Shown: piece after piece, positions 8,577 through 16,362 of the stretch
How the letters are laid out: the number at the start of each line of letters is the position of its first letter
Numbering within the stretch: position 1 is the first letter of the stretch
Made by a program: the position numbers and the translations under genes
NCBI RefSeq assembly: GCF_007713735.2
Contig: NZ_VMNW02000032.1
Location: 1 to 64,000, forward strand
Direction: 5' to 3'
Origin: Amycolatopsis acidicola
GTDB lineage: Bacteria; Actinomycetota; Actinomycetes; Mycobacteriales; Pseudonocardiaceae
Length of the DNA stretch: 64,000 nt
The notes under the pieces: generated by a model
Seen by the model: only the letters and a program-made list of their open reading frames with translations
The model's database searches: none
Told to the model about the DNA's origin: nothing

Positions 8577-8751
8577 AGCGTGCTCCCTCCGTCTCAACCG
8601 GCGCGCCCGGGTCGCGCTTGCTCAAGCCAACCGGGTGTCATGCGTCATTCTCCCTCATCAAGATGGGCGCGCGAACGCGGACCGATCTTTTCGTGTTTGC
8701 ATAGGTGCTGGTATGCGGCTCGCGAGGGCCCCGAACGCCAGGAGGAGACCA

Positions 8752-9546
8752 GTGACCACCGAGGACGTGCTGTTGACCGCCGACGCCGATGGCGTGCGGA
8801 CGCTGACGCTCAACCGCCCCAAGGCCTACAACTCGCTGACCGTCGAGCTGAAGGAACGCCTGCTCGCTGCGTTGCGGGAGGCCGCGGCCGACCCGGCGGT
8901 GCGCGCGGTGGTGCTGACCGGCGCGGGCAAGGCGTTCTGCGCGGGCCAGGACCTCAAAGAACACGTGGGCCTGTTGCAGGCCGGCGACCCGTCGCCGCTG
9001 AGCACGGTGGCTGATCATTACAACCCGATCGTGCGAGCGATCGTGGACATGCCCAAGCCCGTCGTGGCGGCGGTGAACGGCCCGGCCGCCGGTGCGGGCG
9101 CCGCCTTCGCCTACGCCTCAGACCTGCGTATTTCGGCGCAGTCGGCGAACTTCCTGATGGCGTTCGCGAACGTCGGGCTCGGCCCGGACTCGGGCGCGTC
9201 GTGGACACTGCAGCGGCTCGTCGGCCTCGGCCGCGCGGCCGAGCTGATGATGCTCGCGCGCACGGTCGACGCCGAGGAGGCGCAACGGATCGGGTTGGTC
9301 GGCGAGGTCGTGCCGGACGAGGAGCTGGCCGCGCGGGCACAGGCCGTGGCGAAGAAGCTCGCCGCCGGGCCGACGGTGTCCTACGCGAAGATCAAGGAAG
9401 TGCTGGGCACCGCCGCGGAGAGCAGCCTCGAGGAAGCGCTTGCGGCGGAGGATGCCGCGCAGACCGTGCTGGGCGGCACGGCCGACCACCGCGAGGCCGT
9501 CGAAGCCTTTGTCGCGAAGCGCAAGCCGGAGTTCCAGGGCAAGTAA
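8752..9546 (+). CDS. Enoyl-CoA hydratase/isomerase family protein
   Basis: 264 aa from GTG 8752 with GGAGGAG upstream. Crotonase fold: oxyanion-hole segments AGKAFCAGQDLKEH and AAVNGPAAGAGAAFA. The NVGLGPDSGASWTLQRLVG segment carries Asp where hydratases have the second catalytic Glu. This resembles PaaG-type isomerases of phenylacetate degradation more than true hydratases, but no other paa gene is nearby, so the exact substrate is open. A hairpin lies just downstream, between it and the convergent tag gene. Confidence 0.88.
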   Translation: MTTEDVLLTADADGVRTLTLNRPKAYNSLTVELKERLLAALREAAADPAVRAVVLTGAGKAFCAGQDLKEHVGLLQAGDPSPLSTVADHYNPIVRAIVDMPKPVVAAVNGPAAGAGAAFAYASDLRISAQSANFLMAFANVGLGPDSGASWTLQRLVGLGRAAELMMLARTVDAEEAQRIGLVGEVVPDEELAARAQAVAKKLAAGPTVSYAKIKEVLGTAAESSLEEALAAEDAAQTVLGGTADHREAVEAFVAKRKPEFQGK

Positions 9547-9556
9547 GCGCTTTCCC

Positions 9557-9586
9557 CTCGCCACCCGCTCACCGGCGGGTGGCGAG
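9557..9586. terminator. Bidirectional hairpin between echA-like and tag genes
   Basis: 12-bp stem CTCGCCACCCGC / GCGGGTGGCGAG with a 6-nt loop in the 46-bp gap between convergent stops (9546 and 9593). There is no clear U-tract, so it may be a factor-assisted terminator. Confidence 0.6.
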
Positions 9587-9592
9587 GTACTG

Positions 9593-10162
9593 CTACTTCC
9601 GGGCGCGGAAGCACCCCTTGAGATGGTCGTCCACCATGCCCGTGGCCTGCATCAGCGCGTAACACGTTGTCGGGCCGACGAAGGCGAAACCGCTCTTCTT
9701 CAACGTGCGCGCCATCGCCTTGGACTCGTCGGTGATCGCCGGGATGTCCGACATCGCGGTGGGGCGGGCGCGGCGCCCGGACGGGGCGAACGACCACAGC
9801 AGCTCGTCGAGCGGGGTGTCCAGTTCCAGCACCGCTCGGGCGTTGGTGATCGCGGCGTTGATCTTCGCGCGGTTGCGGATGATCGACGCGTCGGCCAGGA
9901 GCCTGGCCACGTCGTCGTCGCCGAACTCGGCCACCTTCTCCGGCACGAACCCGTCGAACGCGCGCCGGAAACCCTCGCGCTTGCGCAGGATCGTGATCCA
10001 CGACAGCCCGGACTGGAACGCCTCCAGGCAGAGCCGCTCGTAGAGCGCGTCCCGGCCGTGCAGCGGGAAGCCCCACTCGTTGTCGTGGTACTCGGCGTAG
10101 TCCGGGGACGTGTTGCCCCACGGGCACCTGACGACGCCGTCCTCGCCTGCCGTCGCCGTCAT
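9593..10162 (-). CDS. tag: DNA-3-methyladenine glycosylase I
   Basis: 189 aa from ATG 10162. Removes 3-methyladenine from alkylated DNA. The family's N-terminal signature is clear (CPWGNTSPDYAEYHDNEWG), then GLSWITILRKREGFRRAFDGF, FVGPTTCYALMQATGMVDDH and a late Cys in GCFRARK; Tag has a structural zinc bound by Cys and His from the two ends. The start overlaps the stop of the SRPBCC gene by 4 nt (ATGA), so the two are coupled. M. tuberculosis has tag in the same neighbourhood. Confidence 0.93.
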   Translation of the reverse strand: MTATAGEDGVVRCPWGNTSPDYAEYHDNEWGFPLHGRDALYERLCLEAFQSGLSWITILRKREGFRRAFDGFVPEKVAEFGDDDVARLLADASIIRNRAKINAAITNARAVLELDTPLDELLWSFAPSGRRARPTAMSDIPAITDESKAMARTLKKSGFAFVGPTTCYALMQATGMVDDHLKGCFRARK

Positions 10163-10614
10163 CGGCCCCCGATCGAATAGTCCTCGGCGAACCGCGCGAA
10201 CCGGCGCAGCGACTGCCGCAGCCCGAGCGAGAACGCCGGTTTGGCGACGGGCCAGCCGAGCGTGCCCAGCGGGCCGAATGGCAGGTCGAGGCTTTCCGAC
10301 CAGACGAACGTGGACGTCTGCGGGCCCTTCACGTGCACATGGAACGCCCCGCTGCCGCGGACGAGGCGGCCGAGGTGGCGCACCGTGCAGCGCACCGGCG
10401 GCTCCCACGCGGTGATCTCCATGGTGTCGGTGAACCCGACCCCGCGCAGCCCCGTGAACGCCGCCAGCCGCGAGCCGACGCTGCGCCCGTCACCGGAGAC
10501 GATCCGGACGTCGGTGCCGAGCATCCACTCGTGCTGCCGCGGCCAGTCGGTCAGCGCCAGCCACGTCGTACCCGCCGGCACGGCGACGTCGACCGAGAAG
10601 ACCAGATCCGTCAT
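10159..10614 (-). CDS. SRPBCC (polyketide cyclase/START-like) family protein
   Basis: 151 aa. It begins MTDLVFSVDVAVPAGTTW, the typical first strand and helix of the SRPBCC fold, and continues with WPRQHEWMLG and WEPPVRCTVRHLG. This fold binds hydrophobic ligands; no catalytic function can be assigned. It is translationally coupled to tag (4-nt overlap) and its start overlaps the stop of the DivIVA-like gene (4 nt). The three form one operon with the order DivIVA-like, SRPBCC, tag. Confidence 0.8.
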   Translation of the reverse strand: MTDLVFSVDVAVPAGTTWLALTDWPRQHEWMLGTDVRIVSGDGRSVGSRLAAFTGLRGVGFTDTMEITAWEPPVRCTVRHLGRLVRGSGAFHVHVKGPQTSTFVWSESLDLPFGPLGTLGWPVAKPAFSLGLRQSLRRFARFAEDYSIGGR

Positions 10615-10913
10615 CCTGCCGTCTCGCGTTCGGCCTCCAGCTCGGCGACCCGGGCGCGGAGGCCGTCGATCTCGGTGCCGAGCCTGCGGATGACCCAGTC
10701 GACCTCGGACATCTTGTACCCGCGCAACACCAGCTGGAAGCGCACCTTCTGCACGTCGTCGCCGGTGATGTCGCGGACGGGCAAGCGGGTGGGCGAGCTG
10801 CTGGGCGGCAGCGGGGCCAGCTCTTCACCGCGTCCGAAGACGACGGCGGCCAGCAGGAACACCACCGCCGCGACGAGCAGCATGACTACGAGGTAGATCA
10901 GGGCGGTCGTCAC
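10611..10913 (-). CDS. Small membrane protein with DivIVA-like domain
   Basis: 100 aa. Residues 4-27 form one membrane helix (LIYLVVMLLVAAVVFLLAAV). Residues about 46-90 carry a DivIVA-domain motif (FQLVLRGYKMSEVDWVIRRL) followed by a short coiled coil. DivIVA-domain proteins locate to curved or polar membrane and organise growth or division. A similar small gene lies near tag in mycobacteria (Rv1209, from memory). It is first in the operon with SRPBCC and tag. The membrane helix at the N-terminus is unlike Wag31/DivIVA itself. Confidence 0.8.
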   Translation of the reverse strand: MTTALIYLVVMLLVAAVVFLLAAVVFGRGEELAPLPPSSSPTRLPVRDITGDDVQKVRFQLVLRGYKMSEVDWVIRRLGTEIDGLRARVAELEAERETAG

Positions 10914-10970
10914 GCCCCGATTGTGTCAGCCCGACGTTGAACTGGCGTTTCGTGGCACCGTTCGGGCTGT

Positions 10971-11231
10971 TCAGGCTGTGTTTCGCGGGCGGGGGCGAGC
11001 GTGCCAGGCGAGGAACACGCCGAAGAACCCGACAATCCCGAGCCCCAGCACGAACACCCCGATGGCCTTGCGCACCGCACGGGCGTGGTCACAGGCCGGC
11101 ACGTTCCCCGGGTCGATCGTCCAGCCGTTCCCGCAGGCCAGCGTGCCGGCGTGGATGGGAAGGGCGAACAGCAGGACGAAGGCCACGAGGCACAGCCCCG
11201 AGACGACGAGGACGAACGTCCGGACGCGCAC
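10971..11231 (-). CDS. Hypothetical small membrane protein
   Basis: 86 aa. Two hydrophobic helices (about residues 5-25 and 58-76) flank a short loop with two Cys (LACGNGW and PACDHAR) that could form a disulfide outside the membrane. The C-terminus is Arg-rich. I do not recognise the family. The GTG at 11231 has GGAG directly against it, so the exact start is unsure. It is oriented with the DivIVA-like operon, 57 bp upstream of it, and divergent from plsC. Confidence 0.6.
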   Translation of the reverse strand: MRVRTFVLVVSGLCLVAFVLLFALPIHAGTLACGNGWTIDPGNVPACDHARAVRKAIGVFVLGLGIVGFFGVFLAWHARPRPRNTA

Positions 11232-11358
11232 CTCCAGATCGTGGCACAGCCGCGACCAGGGCGCGCCCCATTGCTCCGGTCCGACGAAGTCGGGGTACCT
11301 ACCTGGCTCCGGCCGCGAGCCGGTGACATCCTGGAAGGTGGAGTCGTCTGGAGGAGCC

Positions 11359-12030
11359 TTGTTACACCTACTGATCCGCCTCGTGCTCGCGCCGCTGGCC
11401 AGGCTGGTCTACCGGCCGGACGTCCGCGGGACGGAGAACGTGCCGCTGACCGGGCCGGTGATCATCGCGCCGAACCACCGGGCCGCGGTGGACACCGCAC
11501 TGATCCAGATCGTCACCCCGCGTCCGGTTTCGTTCCTCGGGAAGGCGGAGTACTTCACCGGCAAAGGACCTCGGGCGCGGCTGATGGCCGCGTTCCTGCG
11601 GGCGCTGCACTACGTGCCGGTGGAGCGCGGCAACGCGATGGCCGGGATGGCCGCGCTGGAGGCCGCGCGCAAGGTGCTCGAAAGCGGCGGGGCGTTCGCG
11701 CTGTACCCGGAGGGCACCCGCTCGCTGGACGGGCGGCTGCACCGCGGGCACACCGGGGTCGGCGCGCTGGCGCTGGCCACCGGGGCGAAGGTGGTGCCGG
11801 TCGGCATCAACGGGACCGAGAAGATGCTGCCGATCGGCAAGAAGGTGCCCCGGCTGGCGAACGTCACGGTGCGCTTCGGTGAGCCGCTGGACTTCTCCCG
11901 CTACGACGGGATGGAGTCCTCGCCCGCCATCCGCCGCGCCGTCACGGACGAGATCATGTACGCCATCCTGGAGCTTTCGGAGCAGGAGTACGTCGACCGC
12001 TACCACAAACGCCCCGGCGAAGCGGCTTAG
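11359..12030 (+). CDS. 1-acyl-sn-glycerol-3-phosphate acyltransferase (PlsC family)
   Basis: 223 aa from TTG 11359, chosen because GGAGGAG lies just upstream; the reading frame is open further 5' but without family similarity. Acylates lysophosphatidate in membrane lipid synthesis. Motifs: the catalytic HX4D in NHRAAVDT, and FALYPEGTRS (glycerol-phosphate binding), plus a hydrophobic N-terminal helix. The length is normal. It ends at an unusual repeat array (12061-12395). Several PlsC paralogues are usual in Actinobacteria, so the preferred acyl-acceptor is not certain. Confidence 0.88.
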   Translation: MLHLLIRLVLAPLARLVYRPDVRGTENVPLTGPVIIAPNHRAAVDTALIQIVTPRPVSFLGKAEYFTGKGPRARLMAAFLRALHYVPVERGNAMAGMAALEAARKVLESGGAFALYPEGTRSLDGRLHRGHTGVGALALATGAKVVPVGINGTEKMLPIGKKVPRLANVTVRFGEPLDFSRYDGMESSPAIRRAVTDEIMYAILELSEQEYVDRYHKRPGEAA

Positions 12031-12060
12031 CTCTTCCCCGCCGCGGGCCGGGGTCGGGTG

Positions 12061-12395
12061 CTGGCGCGCATGTTGGCCGCCCCGGGCACGTGTTGGCCGG
12101 ACCCGCTCGTGTGTTGGCCGGACCCGCTCGTGTGTTGGCCGCTCCAGCTCATGTGTTGGCCGCTCCAGCTCATGTGTTGGCCGGATCCGCGCGCATCTTG
12201 GCCACCCCCGCGCGTGTGCTTGGCCGGATCCGGGCGGACCCGCACGTGTGTTGGCCGCTCCCGTGGCCTCAGCGTGTCGGCTGCGCGTTCGCCATCGGAG
12301 CGCGCCGGGCCAACACACCGACGCCACAGGCCAACACGCCAACGCGAGCGGCAAACACGCCCGCGGGAGCGGCAAACACGCCGGGCCGCGGAGCG
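12061..12395. repeat. 21-bp tandem array of GTGTTGGCCG units with inverted half
   Basis: The word TGTTGGCC (or a one-base variant) starts at 12071, 12091, 12112, 12133, 12154, 12175, 12196 and 12217, a 21-bp period, with one further copy near 12247. From about 12305 the complement (GGCCAACAC, then GGCAAACAC) is repeated four times, so the two halves could fold back on each other. It lies between the convergent plsC and LOG genes. No unique spacers, so not CRISPR. The rest of 12031-12425 holds no gene. Confidence 0.8.
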
Positions 12396-12425
12396 GCGGG
12401 GAGCGAAGCGGCGGGGTTCGCCGCG

Positions 12426-12992
12426 TTAGGCCCACTTCTGGACGTTGGGCGGTTCCCAGTCCGCGAAGGCGTCCAGGAGGGCAGCCGGGTCCGAGTCGGT
12501 GAGGACGAGGTCGCGGTGCTGCGGCCGGAGGAAACCCTCGCTCACCATGTGGTCGGCGAAGCGCCGCAGCGGCTGGTAGTACCCGGCCACGTCCACGAGG
12601 CCGATCGGCTTCGCGTGCAGGCCCAGCTGCGCCCACGTCCACACCTCGGCCAGCTCCTCGAGCGTCCCCGCGCCGCCGGGCAGCGCCAGGAAACCGTCCG
12701 ACAGCTCGGCCATTTTCGCCTTGCGTTCGTGCATGTCCTCGGTGACGACGAGCTCCGTCAGCCCCGCATGCGCGATCTCGGCGCGCATCAGGTGCTTCGG
12801 GATCACCCCGATCACCTCGCCGCCCGCCGCGAGCGCCGCCTCCGCGACGGCACCCATGACCCCGATGCTCGCGCCGCCGTAGACCAGCCCGAGCCCGCGC
12901 CCCGCGAGCAGTTTCCCCAGTACCGCGGCTTGTTCGGCGTAGACCGGATCATTACCGGCCGACGAACCGCAGAACACACAGATCCGGCGCAT
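12426..12992 (-). CDS. LOG family protein (cytokinin riboside 5'-monophosphate phosphoribohydrolase-like)
   Basis: 188 aa. TIGR00730/LOG fold with the signature PGGAGTLEELAEVWTWAQLG and the N-terminal CVFCGSSAG and VYGGASIGVMG. LOG proteins split N6-modified AMP into base and ribose 5-phosphate. In mycobacteria Rv1205, in the same neighbourhood, makes cytokinins (from memory). The ATG at 12992 immediately follows the stop of the upstream LOG paralogue (TAGATG), so the pair is one operon. Its 3' end faces the repeat array. Confidence 0.88.
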   Translation of the reverse strand: MRRICVFCGSSAGNDPVYAEQAAVLGKLLAGRGLGLVYGGASIGVMGAVAEAALAAGGEVIGVIPKHLMRAEIAHAGLTELVVTEDMHERKAKMAELSDGFLALPGGAGTLEELAEVWTWAQLGLHAKPIGLVDVAGYYQPLRRFADHMVSEGFLRPQHRDLVLTDSDPAALLDAFADWEPPNVQKWA

Positions 12993-13754
12993 CTAGTGGG
13001 TGTCCTCCCAAGCCTTGTATGCCTCTTGCACCACGCGCACCGCATCGTCGATGTCGTCGGTCAGGTGCAGCAGAGCCAGATCCTTCTCGCCGATTTTTCC
13101 TTCGGCGTAAACGGTTCCCTTGATCCAGTCGTACAGGCCGCCCCAGTAGGACCGTCCGAAGAGGACGACCGGGAACTTCGTGACCTTCTTGGTCTGCACC
13201 AGTGTCAGCGCCTCGAACAGCTCGTCGAGGGTGCCGAAACCACCGGGAAGACACACGAACGCCTGCGCGTACTTGATGAACATCGTCTTGCGGGTGAAGA
13301 AATACCGGAAGTTCACGCCGAGGTCCACCCACGGGTTGAGCCCCTGCTCGAACGGCAGCTCGATGCCCAGCCCGATCGACAGCCCACCGGCCTCGGACGC
13401 GCCGCGGTTCACCGCCTCCATCGCGCCCGGACCACCACCGGTGATCGCGGCGAATCCCGCTTCCGCGAGCGCCGCGCCGAGCCTGCGGCCCAGCTCGTAG
13501 TCGGGGTGCTCGCGGGGAGTGCGCGCGGACCCGAACACCGTCACCGCGCGGGGCACCTCGGCCAGCGCGCCGAACCCCTCGACGAACTCGGCCTGGATCC
13601 GCAGCACGCGCCACGGGTCCGTGTGGACCCAGTCCGTGGGGCCACGGGAGTCGAGCAGGCGTTCGTCGGTCGTCGTCGCTTCCACCCGGCGGCTCCGCCT
13701 GAGCACCACCGGCCCCCGGTGCTTTTCCTTCGGGTGCTCGGGATTTTCGTCCAC
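12993..13754 (-). CDS. Second LOG/TIGR00730 family protein
   Basis: 253 aa from GTG 13754, with GGAGG placed five bases upstream; an in-frame GTG at 13760 overlaps that site and is less likely. It has VTVFGSARTPREHPDY, AITGGGPGAMEAVNRGA and FVCLPGGFGTLDELFEAL, so the nucleotide-binding and PGGxGTxxE motifs are intact. It is about 65 aa longer at the N-terminus than the downstream paralogue and belongs to the larger 'type II' LOG group. The two are not recent duplicates. Adjacent to dapE. Confidence 0.85.
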   Translation of the reverse strand: MDENPEHPKEKHRGPVVLRRSRRVEATTTDERLLDSRGPTDWVHTDPWRVLRIQAEFVEGFGALAEVPRAVTVFGSARTPREHPDYELGRRLGAALAEAGFAAITGGGPGAMEAVNRGASEAGGLSIGLGIELPFEQGLNPWVDLGVNFRYFFTRKTMFIKYAQAFVCLPGGFGTLDELFEALTLVQTKKVTKFPVVLFGRSYWGGLYDWIKGTVYAEGKIGEKDLALLHLTDDIDDAVRVVQEAYKAWEDTH

Positions 13755-13770
13755 TGTCACCTCCGCAAGC

Positions 13771-14835
13771 TTAGAGCGCCGTGAGAAACTCCCGCAGCAC
13801 CCCGGCCACCTGGCGGATTTCCGCCGCGTGAACGTGTTCTTGCCTGGTGTGCGCGAGTGTCGGATCGCCGGGACCGAAATTCACCGCCGGCATCCCCAGC
13901 GCGGCGAACCGGGCCACGTCCGTCCAGCCGAGTTTGGCGGCCGCCTTACCGCCGGCGGCCTGGACGAGTTCGGCCGCCGCCGGCGCCGAGAGGCCGGGCA
14001 GCGCGCCCGGCGAAAGGTCCACAACGGACAGTTCGAACCCGTCGAAAACCTCGCGCAGATGCTGCTCCGCCTCCTCGGCGCTGCGATCGGGGGCGAACCG
14101 GAAATTGACCGTCAGCACGGCCTCGTCCGGCACCACATTCCCCGCGACACCACCGGAAACCCGGACCGCCTGCAGTCCTTCGCGGTAGGTCAGGCCGTCG
14201 ATCTCCACGTCGCGCGGGCGGTACTCGGCGAGCCGGCGCATCGGTTCGGCGAGCGCGTGGATCGCGTTGACGCCCATCCACGCGCGGGCGGTGTGGGCGC
14301 GGGTGCCGGTGGTGGGCAGTTCGATCCGCATCGTGCCCTGGCAGCCCGCCTCGATCACGGCGTTCGACGGCTCACCGACGATCGCCAGGTCACCGGCGAG
14401 CCAGCCGGGCAGCTCCCGCTCGATACGGCCGAGCCCGTTGCGCGTGGCCTCGATCTCTTCACAGTCGTAGAAGACGAACGTGAGGTCGTGGCGTGGCTCA
14501 CGGACAGTGGCGGCGAGGTGCAGGAACACCGCGTCGCCGCCCTTCATGTCCACCGTGCCGAGCCCGTGCAGCACGTCACCTTCGCGGCGCAGCGGCAGGT
14601 TCCCGTTCACCGGGACCGTGTCGAGGTGCCCGGCGAGTACGACCCGTGACGGTCGGCCGAGGTTGGTGCGGGCGAGCACGGCCTGCCCGTTCCGGACCAC
14701 TTCGAGGTGGTCCGCCTGCTCGGTCAGCGCCGCCTGCACGGCGTCGGCGATCGCCTGCTCTTCACCCGAAACGCTCTGGATGTCCACCAGCTCGCGGGTG
14801 AGGTCCACCGGGTCGGCGTGCAGGTCGAGAGTCAT
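13771..14835 (-). CDS. dapE: Succinyl-diaminopimelate desuccinylase
   Basis: 354 aa. M20-family zinc amidase of lysine/meso-diaminopimelate synthesis: N-succinyl-LL-DAP to LL-DAP. Metal-binding and catalytic segments: LAGHLDTVPVNGN (His and Asp), GTVDMKGGDAVFLH, YDCEEIEAT (catalytic Glu pair), GEPSNAVIEAGCQG, and a late His in TLAHTRQEHVHA. The dimerisation insert is at about 175-285. ATG 14835 is chosen because TAGTGT (minus 14848-14843) lies 7 nt upstream (leaderless-like) and longer upstream frames lack similarity. It is divergent from the lipoprotein gene, with dapD next. Confidence 0.93.
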   Translation of the reverse strand: MTLDLHADPVDLTRELVDIQSVSGEEQAIADAVQAALTEQADHLEVVRNGQAVLARTNLGRPSRVVLAGHLDTVPVNGNLPLRREGDVLHGLGTVDMKGGDAVFLHLAATVREPRHDLTFVFYDCEEIEATRNGLGRIERELPGWLAGDLAIVGEPSNAVIEAGCQGTMRIELPTTGTRAHTARAWMGVNAIHALAEPMRRLAEYRPRDVEIDGLTYREGLQAVRVSGGVAGNVVPDEAVLTVNFRFAPDRSAEEAEQHLREVFDGFELSVVDLSPGALPGLSAPAAAELVQAAGGKAAAKLGWTDVARFAALGMPAVNFGPGDPTLAHTRQEHVHAAEIRQVAGVLREFLTAL

Positions 14836-14871
14836 GACAGCGACACTACTGGCGGCGCGTACGGTGACAGC

Positions 14872-15303
14872 GTGCGTACCCGAAAAGCCCTGGCCGTCAT
14901 CGCTCTCGCCTTCGCACTCGCGGGCTGCGGTGGCCAGGAAGCGGGGCCGACGCCCAAGGGGGCCGGCGTCGCGACGACCCCGGATGCCCTCGCGACGAAA
15001 CTGCGCGCGCTGACCGTCGACGAGTGCTTCACCAGTCCCACGAAGGAAACCCCGAAGGGCTGCGAAAAGTACGTCACGGAACTGGGCGGCACGGTCGGCA
15101 TGGTGCGGGAGCAGGCGGGCACCAAACACCCCGAGCTGAACACCCTCTCGGACTCGCTCGACAAGGCCGTGGCGGCGTACCGCGGGCCGCACTGTGAGTC
15201 GGTCACCACCACGGGTACCGGCTGTTCACAGGCGCTGACGGACATCGCGAACGCGGTGCGTGACATCAAACAGGTCATCGACACCCAGGTCGCCACCGGC
15301 TGA
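14872..15303 (+). CDS. Putative lipoprotein
   Basis: 143 aa from GTG 14872. It opens with a short basic stretch and hydrophobic helix (KALAVIALAFALAGC) ending in the lipobox LAGC, so Cys is probably lipidated. The mature part has two Cys pairs (DECFT..KGCEK and PHCES..TGCSQ) that may form disulfides. I do not recognise the family. TACGGT (14860-14865) lies 6 nt before the start, suggesting leaderless transcription. It is divergent from dapE and 24 bp upstream of dapD, so it may be co-transcribed with dapD, although dapD has its own -10-like hexamer. Confidence 0.75.
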   Translation: MRTRKALAVIALAFALAGCGGQEAGPTPKGAGVATTPDALATKLRALTVDECFTSPTKETPKGCEKYVTELGGTVGMVREQAGTKHPELNTLSDSLDKAVAAYRGPHCESVTTTGTGCSQALTDIANAVRDIKQVIDTQVATG

Positions 15304-15327
15304 GCCGCGCTCGGTTACGGTAAGGCC

Positions 15328-16311
15328 GTGAGCGAAGAGACCCCGAACCCCGAGACCACCGGCGCCACCGGCGTCGGGCTGGCCACCGTCACCACGGACG
15401 GCACCGTGCTGGACACCTGGTTCCCCCAGCCGAAGCTGGTCGAGCCGGGCGCCGCCGGGACGGAACGGCTCTCCCGTGAACAGGCCGTCGAGGCCCTCGG
15501 TGAGGCCGCCGCCGGGCTGCTCGGCCCGGACACCGACCGCGGGGTCGAGGTCGTCGCGGTGCGCACGACCATCGCGCGCCTCGCCGACGCCCCCGCCGAC
15601 ACGCACGACATCTACCTCCGCCTGCACCTGCTGTCGCACCGGCTGGTGGCGCCGCACGGGCAGAGCCTGGACGGGATGTTCGGCCTGCTGTCCAACGTGG
15701 TGTGGACCAACCACGGGCCCTGCCCGGTGGAGGGTTTCGAGGCCACCCGGCTGCGGCTGCGTGCGCGCGGCAACGTCACCGTGTACAGCCTGGACAAGTT
15801 CCCGCGCATGGTCGACTACGTGGTGCCCAGCGGCGTCCGCATCGGTGACGCCGACCGCGTGCGCCTCGGCGCGCATCTGGCCAGCGGCACCACCGTGATG
15901 CACGAGGGGTTCGTGAACTTCAACGCCGGCACGCTCGGCGCTTCGATGATCGAGGGCCGGGTTTCGGCCGGGGTCGTCGTCGGCGACGGGTCGGACGTCG
16001 GCGGCGGCGCGTCGATCATGGGCACGCTTTCCGGCGGTGGCAAGGAGATCATCTCGCTCGGCGAGCGCTGCCTGATCGGCGCGAACGGCGGGGTGGGCAT
16101 CTCGCTCGGCGACGATTCGGTGGTCGAGGCGGGGCTGTACGTCACGGCGGGCACGAAGGTGGTCGTCGAGGGCCGTTCGGTCAAGGCCCGCGAGCTGTCC
16201 GGGATCTCCAACGCCCTGTTCCGCCGCAACTCCGCGACCGGCGCGGTGGAGGTCGTCGCGCGCGACGGTGCCACCGTCGAACTGAACGCGGCGCTGCACG
16301 CCAACGACTGA
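15328..16311 (+). CDS. dapD: 2,3,4,5-tetrahydropyridine-2,6-dicarboxylate N-succinyltransferase
   Basis: 327 aa. Transfers succinyl from succinyl-CoA to tetrahydrodipicolinate in lysine/DAP synthesis. The C-terminal half is a left-handed beta helix made of hexapeptide repeats (GVRIGDADRVRLGAHLASGT, ASMIEGRVSAGVVVGDG). The long N-terminal domain and SGISNALFRRNS ending mark the actinobacterial DapD type. GTG 15328 has TACGGT six bases upstream. A strong terminator follows (16326-16360). With dapE divergent nearby and dapC at 21360, three pathway genes lie in the window. Confidence 0.93.
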   Translation: MSEETPNPETTGATGVGLATVTTDGTVLDTWFPQPKLVEPGAAGTERLSREQAVEALGEAAAGLLGPDTDRGVEVVAVRTTIARLADAPADTHDIYLRLHLLSHRLVAPHGQSLDGMFGLLSNVVWTNHGPCPVEGFEATRLRLRARGNVTVYSLDKFPRMVDYVVPSGVRIGDADRVRLGAHLASGTTVMHEGFVNFNAGTLGASMIEGRVSAGVVVGDGSDVGGGASIMGTLSGGGKEIISLGERCLIGANGGVGISLGDDSVVEAGLYVTAGTKVVVEGRSVKARELSGISNALFRRNSATGAVEVVARDGATVELNAALHAND

Positions 16312-16325
16312 TCCGGAAAACAGCG

Positions 16326-16360
16326 AAACCGGCGCGGGAAACGCTTTCCCGCGCCGGTTT
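16326..16360 (+). terminator. Rho-independent terminator after dapD
   Basis: Perfect 16-bp stem, 16326-16341 with 16345-16360, 3-nt loop, followed by TCTT after a run of Ts. Strong for plus-strand transcription, and it also faces the convergent ABC permease stop. Confidence 0.9.
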
Positions 16361-16362
16361 TC

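Noticed and set aside
6211..8751. In-frame extension upstream of the enoyl-CoA hydratase, giving 1111 codons
   Set aside because: It runs antisense through pepA and the DUF3117 gene; the real start (GTG 8752) has a clear GGAGGAG site.
12061..12395. Possible CRISPR array
   Set aside because: Units are adjoining and near-identical, with no unique spacers and no cas genes nearby.
12090..13784. 564-codon plus-strand frame through the 21-bp array and LOG genes
   Set aside because: It is antisense to both LOG genes; the seven-residue repeat is just the 21-bp DNA repeat read in frame.
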